A stretch of DNA of 7,412 bases from Candidatus Saccharimonadales bacterium (GTDB lineage Bacteria > Patescibacteriota > Saccharimonadia > Saccharimonadales > UBA4665). The stretch lies in contig JANWHZ010000022.1 in assembly GCA_025450135.1 (NCBI GenBank), positions 1 to 7,412 of the forward strand, in the 5' to 3' direction. Shown here piece by piece: positions 1-4,917 of this stretch. The notes beneath the pieces were generated by a model. It did no database searches. It saw only the letters and a program-made list of their open reading frames with translations, and was not told the DNA's origin. The translations under genes were made by a program, and so were the position numbers. Position 1 is the stretch's first letter; each line of letters starts with the position of its first letter.

Positions 1-610
1 CCCCGCCGCCCGCCCCGCCAGCGTTGGCGTTACCACAACCGCCACCAGAACCCATATTGGTCGGATTTGTAAACGATCCGTACGGTGAACCACCAGTCCC
101 CGGGGCTGAGCCCGAGCCAGTCCCGCCGTAGCCGCCGTAACCACCACCGCCAGCATCACCGTTCCCGGCACCGTTAGTGCCACCGCCAGCTCCCGTTCCA
201 GAGCCGTTGTTGGACCCGCAACTAACTCCTCCTGCATAGCCACTTCCATTAGCACTAAGGGTACCCGTTATTGCTATAGAGCTAGCCGATATCTGTACCG
301 ATCCATACTGGGTACCGTTATAAGCCTGGACAGTGGCGGTCTCACCTGTGCCAACGGTTAATGCGCCAATATTGAAGTGGTTACCGGCTATGCCACCAGG
401 ACAGTCAGTGGCTGGATCCCAGGCTGCACCAGCATGGTCACCGCCAGTGAGGCACGTATAGCTTGCCCCTGCCCTATGTATAAATAGTATGGTAGTAATC
501 AGGCTAACCGAGAATACAACCAAGAGCCCCAATAGCGCCAAGCTGTACAGCGTACGCCGATTTGAGCGAACAGCCACGCCAAAATGAAATCTACGATGCC
601 CCTTAAACAT
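1..610 (-). CDS. Gly-rich exported surface protein, 3' end beyond the window
   Basis: An open frame runs on the minus strand from the ATG at 610 to the window edge (203 codons, no stop). I translated it by hand. Residues 1-20 are basic, residues 21-44 are a hydrophobic helix (TLYSLALLGLLVVF...), and a signal-peptidase-like AGAS lies near residue 50, so export across the membrane is likely. Residues 50-115 look like beta structure (IGALTVGTGETATVQ), with Cys53 and Cys69 able to form a disulfide. From about residue 116 the chain becomes very rich in Gly, Ser and Asn (LSANGSGYAGG, then GGGGYGGYGG), as in Gly-rich beta-helix adhesin-like proteins. It starts 56 bases after the stop of the upstream minus-strand gene and probably shares its transcript. 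No strong Shine-Dalgarno precedes the ATG. The family is not recognised; a role in the envelope or attachment is inference. Confidence 0.75.
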   Translation of the reverse strand, partial: MFKGHRRFHFGVAVRSNRRTLYSLALLGLLVVFSVSLITTILFIHRAGASYTCLTGGDHAGAAWDPATDCPGGIAGNHFNIGALTVGTGETATVQAYNGTQYGSVQISASSIAITGTLSANGSGYAGGVSCGSNNGSGTGAGGGTNGAGNGDAGGGGYGGYGGTGSGSAPGTGGSPYGSFTNPTNMGSGGGCGNANAGGAGGG

Positions 611-666
611 AAGAATTACTCTAGACTATACAGAGGCCAGAAGAGTCATTCAATAGCAGACGACCC

Positions 667-1545
667 TTAAAATGTACTGGTCGCAACAAGCACCTGGTTC
701 ATCGTGTACGTGCCACCGGGGGTCACATTAGTCGTGTTTATAACATAGGATATCGTGAAGTCTGTCTCGCCGGAACTTTTGGTTGCGTTGGCTATAACAT
801 CGCCTTTTTTATACATGAAGTTACACGCCGTATCATAATAGTCAGACCCTGAGGTATGTGCTGCGGCACCGAAACTGAACGTACTGTTGGGGATTTGTAC
901 GGGGCTGGCGCCAAGACTTCCCGGTAGGCCACCACCGCATCCGCTGTTAGCCACCAGATTGATCCCAAACTGTTCAGCGCCAGTGTTTGAAGTGGTGGGT
1001 GACGAGGGCGCTTGCATGGTATACGAACCATCGCTTGGTGGGTTGGATGCAGTTATTACTTGATAGCCGCTTGCAAGATATGTCTTAACGGCGAACTTTG
1101 CAACACCGGTTGCCGTCGTACCCGATGTGAGAGTACCAAAGTTAATCGCGGGGGTGTCACCACATGTTGATAAATACACACAGAAAGTCAGCGATGGCTC
1201 ACGATTAGTGTTGAAGCCGGCCTGCGCCTGGTAATTAGTACTACTAATATTACCCACGGTAAGTTCGCCAAAAGCCGATTTTGCACAATAGTTAGCCGAG
1301 GTGCCTGTACCATTCGCAATGTCGCACAGCTGGCCACCGGCACCAAATGATACTTCATTTACGCCGTAATTAGTTGAGCAAGATTGCTGGTTAGGATTCC
1401 CACAGGCGGCCAAGACAGTGACTGGAACGGCAGCTAATAGCCCAAGTGCTGTCACGAGCAAGCACACGGCTAACAATATTGGTCGTAAAGAAATTTGGCC
1501 TTCCACAGCTCTATACATTGTGCTGCAACCATGAGCAATTTTCAA
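667..1545 (-). CDS. Exported Cys-containing beta-rich protein, possible lipoprotein
   Basis: The frame starts at TTG 1545 (292 aa). An ATG at 1518 (residue 10) is an equally good start, and neither has a clear Shine-Dalgarno. Residues 20-46 form a typical signal peptide h-region ending VTVLAAC. LAAC at 45-48 fits a lipobox, so Cys48 may be lipidated; otherwise cleavage after Ala46 or Ala47 is likely. The mature part has seven further Cys (56, 74, 87, 122, 128, 203, 241), Thr/Ser/Gly-rich beta strands, and a core of the form INFGTLTSGTTATGVAKF...TYLASGYQV near 134-164. It ends in a strand LVATSTF at the extreme C-terminus, which suggests a beta-sandwich that may be completed by its last strand. 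I know no function for it. It lies upstream of the Gly-rich gene on the same strand and divergent from the membrane-anchored stalk protein, so a surface role is inferred. Confidence 0.8.
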   Translation of the reverse strand: MKIAHGCSTMYRAVEGQISLRPILLAVCLLVTALGLLAAVPVTVLAACGNPNQQSCSTNYGVNEVSFGAGGQLCDIANGTGTSANYCAKSAFGELTVGNISSTNYQAQAGFNTNREPSLTFCVYLSTCGDTPAINFGTLTSGTTATGVAKFAVKTYLASGYQVITASNPPSDGSYTMQAPSSPTTSNTGAEQFGINLVANSGCGGGLPGSLGASPVQIPNSTFSFGAAAHTSGSDYYDTACNFMYKKGDVIANATKSSGETDFTISYVINTTNVTPGGTYTMNQVLVATSTF

Positions 1546-1662
1546 TCGTGCCCGAGACTTTACGTATATGGCAACGTTGGAAGCATTGTATGCGCTCTCA
1601 TCCTCCCTGAATAACGTTTACGCTTTGGTACTTCTTTAGTATGCTTAAGCTTAAGGAACAGT
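1546..1662. promoter_or_regulatory. Divergent promoter region between the two surface genes
   Basis: This 117-base gap separates genes read outward in both directions, so it must hold both promoters if each gene is expressed from here. Plus-strand candidate: TTTACG at 1617-1622 and TATGCT at 1640-1645, 17-base spacer, each 4/6 to the sigma70 consensus. Its start would fall just before the AAGGA at 1653-1657. Minus-strand candidate: TACAAT at 1590-1585 (5/6 as a -10) with only a poor -35 near 1613. A purine run AGGGAGG on the minus strand at 1609-1603 lies directly before a short 13-codon reading frame (1601-1560). Its meaning is unclear. Confidence 0.3.
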
Positions 1663-2655
1663 ATGGACAATTCCAACAGCGACCAGCAGGACGAGCTCGC
1701 GTCACTTGAAACACCTTCGACCGTTGTCGAACCTTCGGGTGGCGTTGCAGCAGCGCCCGGTGAAGGCGGCCTCGTATTGCCGTCTGACGGGCCTGGACGC
1801 CCAGAACCGCCTGTTCAGAAACTCTGGCGCTGGCTGGCGAATCATCTCAATATTTATCTAGTGTCGTTTATCGTGCTCCTGGTCGCTTCAGCTGCCGGGG
1901 GTGGTACCCTCTATTTCCGCTCCAACATCAGCCAGACGAACATTCCCTCGCAACCGTTATCGCAAAGTATGCTCGATCAGTTAGCCAACAATGACGTCAA
2001 TGTTGGCGAGCCAAAGCACATACTGAATGTGCAAAGTGACGCAGTCTTTAGCGGCAGCGTGCTCGTGAGAGATAGTTTGCAAATAGCCGGGAACTTGCAA
2101 GTAGGAAGCAATCTCGCGATCGCCGGGCTTCGTGTAACTGGTAACAGTACGTTCGACGATGTTCAAATCACGAAATCGCTGGCCGTAACAGGCAATGGCG
2201 CGATTCAGGGTCAGCTGAGCGTCACACAGAGCCTCCAAGTCAACGGAGGTGGCACGTTCTTAGGTGCCATATCCGCTCCGTCTATTACCGCTGGTTCGAT
2301 ACAGCTGAATGGTGATCTCACCCTAACACACCACCTGACAGCTGGCGGCAGCACGCCCGGCAGAAGCAACGGTCCAGCACTCGGCGGTGGCGGTACGGCT
2401 ACGGTCAGCGGCTCGGATACATCAGGCACTATCACCATCAACACCGGTACTGGCTCAAGTGCTGGTTGTTATATAACCATCAATTTTACGTCACGCTTTA
2501 ACGGCACACCCCACATAGTTATTTCACCCATCGGCTCTGCAGCTGCCGGATTAAACTATTACATCAACAGGACAACCAGTAACTTTAGCGTGTGTGCCGC
2601 TAACGCGCCTACCGACGGCATTACCTACGTCTTTGATTACATCGCGCTTGATTAA
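1663..2655 (+). CDS. Type II membrane protein with bactofilin-like beta-repeat stalk and C-terminal tip domain
   Basis: The ATG at 1663 is preceded by AAGGA (1653-1657, 5-base spacer), which supports this start (330 aa). Residues 1-60 are acidic, then Pro/Gly-rich and probably cytoplasmic. A single hydrophobic helix lies at about 62-85 (IYLVSFIVLLVASAAGG) and has no cleavage site, which suggests an N-in anchor. Residues 120-225 are short hydrophobic/Gly repeats (SGSVLVRDSLQIAGNLQVGSN, LSVTQSLQVNGGGTF) resembling the right-handed beta-helix of bactofilins and other polymer-forming proteins. A Gly-rich linker (228-245) leads to a C-terminal domain (246-330: TATVSGSDTSGTITINTG ... YVFDYIAL). It resembles from memory a trimeric-fibre tip domain seen in many CPR and phage-like proteins. 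Cys269 and Cys311 may pair. The architecture is anchor, stalk, tip. A role in contact with a host or partner cell is inference. Confidence 0.82.
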   Translation: MDNSNSDQQDELASLETPSTVVEPSGGVAAAPGEGGLVLPSDGPGRPEPPVQKLWRWLANHLNIYLVSFIVLLVASAAGGGTLYFRSNISQTNIPSQPLSQSMLDQLANNDVNVGEPKHILNVQSDAVFSGSVLVRDSLQIAGNLQVGSNLAIAGLRVTGNSTFDDVQITKSLAVTGNGAIQGQLSVTQSLQVNGGGTFLGAISAPSITAGSIQLNGDLTLTHHLTAGGSTPGRSNGPALGGGGTATVSGSDTSGTITINTGTGSSAGCYITINFTSRFNGTPHIVISPIGSAAAGLNYYINRTTSNFSVCAANAPTDGITYVFDYIALD

Positions 2656-2671
2656 GACTCGAGCTGGGCAT

Positions 2672-2713
2672 AAAAAAATAAAAAAACTAGCCAGTTGTGC
2701 TACTGGCTAGTTT
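2672..2713 (-). terminator. Intrinsic terminator of the minus-strand structured RNA
   Basis: A perfect 12-bp stem (2684-2695 with 2702-2713) has a 6-base loop TGTGCT. Read on the minus strand it is followed by seven T, then AT, then six or more T (A-runs at 2680-2686 and 2672-2678 on the plus strand). This is a strong Rho-independent terminator for leftward transcription. Read on the plus strand, only TTT follows the stem, so it would be a weak terminator for the gene ending at 2655. The only minus-strand transcription it can serve comes from 2730-3280 or read-through from the atp operon. Confidence 0.85.
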
Positions 2714-2723
2714 GTACGACATG

Positions 2724-2826
2724 GGTGAAACGAGAGAAGCGGTAGGAGTGGTAAAGTGGGGTAGAGTGAGACTTGCGTCTCAAAAAATTGACCCACACCT
2801 GGCCGCCTATTCTCTCTCGTGTCACC
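2724..2826 (-). other. 3' rod hairpin of the structured RNA, GCAA tetraloop
   Basis: Five nested helices are seen. From base to tip they are: 2724-2728 with 2822-2826 (5 bp) plus 2730-2737 with 2813-2820 (8 bp), separated by one mismatch; 2743-2746 with 2806-2809; 2750-2752 with 2797-2799; 2756-2760 with 2792-2796; and 2767-2772 with 2777-2782 (6 bp). On the minus strand the terminal loop is GCAA, a GNRA tetraloop; on the plus strand it would be TTGC. The 3' arm of the base is also complementary to a second, more distant segment at 3168-3180. Confidence 0.65.
2729..2741. repeat. 13-base inverted repeat, 3' arm (pairs with 3168-3180)
   Basis: This segment is the exact 13-base reverse complement of 3168-3180 (AACGAGAGAAGCG here on the plus strand), with pairing ending cleanly on both sides. 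The arms lie 426 bases apart and would close the whole RNA core like a terminal P1 helix. Alternatively they could be short terminal inverted repeats of a small element; no flanking target duplication is evident. Confidence 0.8.
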
Positions 2827-3112
2827 ACTGAGTGGACAACTGTCGATATCTGCTACCCCTAGGGGTTGCATTCAAGTTCTCCCGAAGGAGGGACTCGATC
2901 GTTCCGTCTCGACGGGTTAGCTCGACCGAGCCCTCGAACTCACGGCGTGGGATCAGCGCGGCTGCATGTGCGATGTGGACACGAACCAACCCGGAGGTTG
3001 GGCCACTGATACAGCGGTTGCTTGACCTGCCTGATGAGCCCAGAGTGTCTGCCGCATAGCAGTCTCCCCACGGAAAGTCACACCTGTGACGACGGGACCT
3101 TAGACGACCAAT

Positions 3113-3167
3113 TATCGTCTCCCCCATCTGCTACGTAACACGTAAGTAACAAATGGTGGAGACGATA
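3113..3167 (-). other. 55-nt near-perfect hairpin in the 5' part of the structured RNA
   Basis: The outer stem is an exact 10 bp (3113-3122 with 3158-3167, TATCGTCTCC and its complement). The middle stem is 7 bp (3124-3130 with 3150-3156), and one of its pairs is G-U only when read on the minus strand. The tip is TACGT/ACGTA (3132-3136 with 3140-3144) with a 3-base loop. It directly abuts the long-range arm at 3168-3180, so the two helices could stack. Confidence 0.7.
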
Positions 3168-3180
3168 CGCTTCTCTCGTT
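3168..3180. repeat. 13-base inverted repeat, 5' arm (pairs with 2729-2741)
   Basis: Exact reverse complement of 2729-2741. On the minus strand this arm reads AACGAGAGAAGCG and lies about 40 nt after the predicted RNA start. A related sequence, ACGAGAGA, recurs at 2820-2813 on the minus strand and can compete for the same 3' partner. Confidence 0.8.
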
Positions 3181-3226
3181 ATAAATGTACCTCGCTCCGG
3201 CAGTGACCTCATGCGATGGTGGTTTG

Positions 3227-3256
3227 ATCGTACCACGGTCCAAAAAAATGTGTCAA
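3227..3256 (-). promoter_or_regulatory. Sigma70-type promoter for the minus-strand RNA
   Basis: On the minus strand a perfect -35 TTGACA (3256-3251) is followed after 18 bases by TACGAT (3232-3227, 4/6 to TATAAT), placing the start near 3220. The spacer carries a run of seven T. It lies 25 bases after the atpC stop codon, so it gives the RNA its own expression separate from the operon. An inverted repeat GTGGT (3219-3223) / ACCAC (3232-3236) brackets the -10 and could be an operator. This is the best promoter match I found in the window. Confidence 0.6.
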
Positions 3257-3280
3257 ATATTTTACAGACAGTACGAAATT

Positions 3281-3613
3281 TCATACTTCCAGGAAAACTT
3301 TAACCATATTCTGGTGAACCTGCATTACACCTCCAGAGATGCGAATGCGTACCTCACCGCTCGACGTGCGGAGTAGCAGGTCGCATGCATTGAGTAACGA
3401 GATGAAGTTGCGGTGTTGGGCCAGAATGTCAAACGGGCCGGTGGCATTCACACCAGATACTGACTGAGCATCTGCATCGAAATAGACGCGGAATGGTGAC
3501 CAAATCTTGACGTGCAGTGTCCTGGAAACTTTCTTAACAGGCTGCGCTCCAGCAACTGACGCAGACATGTCTTCAACAAATTCGCCGGTACTGGCTTCTT
3601 GTCGAAGGGCCAT
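3281..3613 (-). CDS. atpC: F1 ATP synthase epsilon subunit, N-terminal domain only
   Basis: Epsilon sits on the foot of the gamma stalk in F1. In many bacteria its C-terminal helices block ATP hydrolysis. This 110-residue protein matches only the N-terminal beta-sandwich, at about residues 33-110: LHVKIWSPFRVYF, then GPFDILAQHRNFISLL in place of the usual G.F.iLpgHap.l, then VRIRISGGVMQVHQNMVKVFLEV. It ends where the C-terminal helical hairpin would begin, so the inhibitory domain of the usual 130-140 residue protein is missing. The first 32 residues are an unusual polar extension. The start ATG shares one base with the atpD stop (TAATG), and GAGGAG lies 11 bases upstream (3630-3625). It is last in the operon and ends in TGA. 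The fold assignment rests on position and the SGG..V motif. Confidence 0.85.
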   Translation of the reverse strand: MALRQEASTGEFVEDMSASVAGAQPVKKVSRTLHVKIWSPFRVYFDADAQSVSGVNATGPFDILAQHRNFISLLNACDLLLRTSSGEVRIRISGGVMQVHQNMVKVFLEV

Positions 3614-4917
3614 TAGACAATAATCTCCTCAACCCCTTTGAGCATATCTTCGCGGTTGATAAATTCACCTTTGTAGGCCGACTGGTTTTCTACGACATGC
3701 AGGTGCTGTGAGAAGTACTGGATAAGCCGCTTGGCTTTGGCATAGTCGGCGCGATCGGCAGCCGACAGTTCGTTTTCCCCAATGATCGCAATGATACCCT
3801 TGAGCGACTCGTGTTTCTGTAGCAGCGCCTGAACTTGGACGCTCAACACGTAGTGCCGATCGCCGACAACGTCCGGGCTCAGCAAGGAGGAACTAGAACG
3901 GATAAGGTCAACGGCCGGACGGATGCCCTGCTCGGCTACCTGCCGCGACAGAACAATCGTCGAGTCAAGCTCGTGCTGGATCATTTGTACCGCAGGATCC
4001 GAAAGATCGTCAGCTGGTACATAGATTGTTTGCACTGCCGTGATCGAACCTCGCTCGGATGAGCTAAGGCGATCCTGGAGCTGCTTTACATCCGAGAAAA
4101 TGGTCGGTTCGTACCCGCCTTCGCTTGGCACTTGGTTGAGCAGCGTCGAGACTTCATTTTTTGCCTGGACGTAGCGGTACATGTTGTCGGCAAAAAACAG
4201 AATGTCCTTGCCCTGCTCGTCGCGGAAATACTCGGCTAAGGTTACCGCTGAAGCACCTACCAGCGAACGCTGAATTGGGTTTTGATCCATTTGTCCAAAG
4301 AACATAACCGTGTTCTTGAGAAGGTCGCGGCCCTTCAATGTCTCATATAGCTCGTGGCCTTCGCGGATACGCTCTCCAATACCTGCGAAAAAGCTCAGAC
4401 TGCCGCTGCTCTTGGCGATGTTGTGGATCAGCTCCATGGTCAGCACTGTCTTGCCGACACCAGCCCCACCGATGATACCGATCTTCCGACCTTTGACGAA
4501 TGGCGTAAAGAAGTCAATAACCTTGATGCCAGTTTCCAATATTTCCGGCTTGGCTGCTTGGAACGAGCCAAAGCTAGCGGGAGGCTGTAAAATACTCCGA
4601 CGAGGTAAGCCGCTATCTTCAATTGGGCCAATGCCATCTATCGGCTCACCCATGGCGTTGACTACACGGCCAATGAAGACATCACCTACGGGGATTTCAA
4701 TCGTTCTTCCGGTGCCATTGACCACCATTCGCTTTTGAATCGTTCGGTCGCCTCGAATATTTAAACAAAGTGCCTTGTTCCCGCCATATACAGTTTCTAC
4801 GAGTAGTGGCGTCTTGGTTTGCTCGACCATCAGCATCTCGTGCACTGCCGGTAAATCGTCATCAAATTCAACATGGAGAACTAGATCGTGAATGGCTTGA
4901 ATATACCCGCGGCTCAT
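3613..4917 (-). CDS. atpD: F1 ATP synthase beta subunit, divergent
   Basis: Beta carries the catalytic sites of F1. Residues 1-75 form the beta-barrel; the nucleotide domain follows. P-loop GGAGVGKT (150-157), GERIREG (181-187, catalytic Glu182 and Arg183), Walker B ILFFADNMYR (Asp244, Arg248) and ERGSITAVQTIYVPADDLSDPA (288-309) are recognisable, so phosphate chemistry should work. Several near-universal motifs differ: NEPPGAR is DQNPIQR (211-217), PAPATTF is PAVQMIQ (308-314), GIYPAVDP is GIRPAVDL (331-338), DELSEED is NELSAAD (382-388), and SQPFFVAEVF is SQHLHVVENQ (403-412). The protein is 434 aa and stops after the helix KGVEEIIV, lacking the usual tail with LPEQAFYMVG. Its ATG overlaps the atpG stop by 4 bases (ATGA). 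It is clearly beta by gene order and catalytic residues, but unusually drifted. Confidence 0.93.
   Translation of the reverse strand: MSRGYIQAIHDLVLHVEFDDDLPAVHEMLMVEQTKTPLLVETVYGGNKALCLNIRGDRTIQKRMVVNGTGRTIEIPVGDVFIGRVVNAMGEPIDGIGPIEDSGLPRRSILQPPASFGSFQAAKPEILETGIKVIDFFTPFVKGRKIGIIGGAGVGKTVLTMELIHNIAKSSGSLSFFAGIGERIREGHELYETLKGRDLLKNTVMFFGQMDQNPIQRSLVGASAVTLAEYFRDEQGKDILFFADNMYRYVQAKNEVSTLLNQVPSEGGYEPTIFSDVKQLQDRLSSSERGSITAVQTIYVPADDLSDPAVQMIQHELDSTIVLSRQVAEQGIRPAVDLIRSSSSLLSPDVVGDRHYVLSVQVQALLQKHESLKGIIAIIGENELSAADRADYAKAKRLIQYFSQHLHVVENQSAYKGEFINREDMLKGVEEIIV

Larger units (their letters stand above)
2672..3220 (-). ncRNA. Candidate large structured RNA of unknown family
   Basis: I read this gap as a standalone RNA of about 550 nt transcribed leftward from the promoter at 3256-3227 to the terminator at 2713-2672. 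Hairpins in 5' to 3' order include: a 55-nt three-part hairpin (3113-3167); GUCAC/GUGAC (3077-3090); CCGCUG/CAGUGG with a G-U pair (3003-3017); CCAACC-UCCG-GGUUGG (2986-3001); CAGC/GCUG (2954-2964); an 11-bp helix with one bulged U (2923-2933 with 2890-2901) enclosing CCGU-CGAG-ACGG; CUCC-UUCG-GGAG (2879-2890); ACCC-CUAG-GGGU (2852-2869); and a 103-nt rod (2724-2826) capped by GCAA. UNCG and GNRA loops, and G-U pairs that would be A-C mismatches on the other strand, both indicate the minus strand. No same-strand gene follows until 1545, so it is not a leader of a neighbouring gene. Conserved RNase P, tmRNA, SRP and intron core motifs are absent. Function unknown; boundaries are estimates. Confidence 0.65.

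Noticed and set aside
1560..1601. 13-codon upstream frame on the minus strand next to AGGGAGG.
   Set aside because: The purine run touches the ATG too closely to act as its ribosome site, and nothing else supports translation.
3031..3076. Hammerhead-like CTGATGA and GAAA on the plus strand.
   Set aside because: The sequence between them cannot form stem II, no stem III or cleavage site is in place, and the RNA evidence is on the other strand.
2822..3127. Minus-strand frame of 101 codons, and a plus-strand frame at 2832-3059, inside the gap.
   Set aside because: Both are rich in Arg, Ser and Cys with no domain or ribosome site, and both coincide with the paired RNA segments. They are chance frames in a GC-rich structured RNA.
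3113..3167. Possible permuted tmRNA: GTCTCCACCA on the minus strand pairs with GGGGGAGAC downstream, like an acceptor stem with CCA.
   Set aside because: There is no T-loop (TTCRA) before the CCA, no GGATTCGAC-like segment after the 5' strand, and the middle region itself forms a continuous hairpin.
2729..3180. RNase P RNA, suggested by the length of 452 nt and a closing terminal helix.
   Set aside because: The near-universal GAGGAAAGTCC and ACAGAA core segments are absent in the expected positions. GGAAAGTC at 3072-3079 is on the wrong strand and near the wrong end.
2724..3180. Small non-autonomous transposon with inverted ends (2729-2741 and 3168-3180).
   Set aside because: No flanking direct repeat is visible, a promoter and terminator bracket the segment, and the internal tetraloop and G-U evidence favours a functional RNA. 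Multiple copies in the genome would reopen this.
3078..3284. Minus-strand frame of 68 codons whose ATG overlaps the atpC TGA (ATGA), imitating the coupled genes of the operon.
   Set aside because: It runs through the RNA promoter and the 55-nt hairpin, has no recognisable domain, and its composition is non-protein-like. Coupling by chance ATGA is easy.
4310..4738. Plus-strand frame of 142 codons inside atpD, and similar frames inside atpA and atpD.
   Set aside because: They are antisense shadows of strongly conserved ATPase genes, with no independent start signal or domain.
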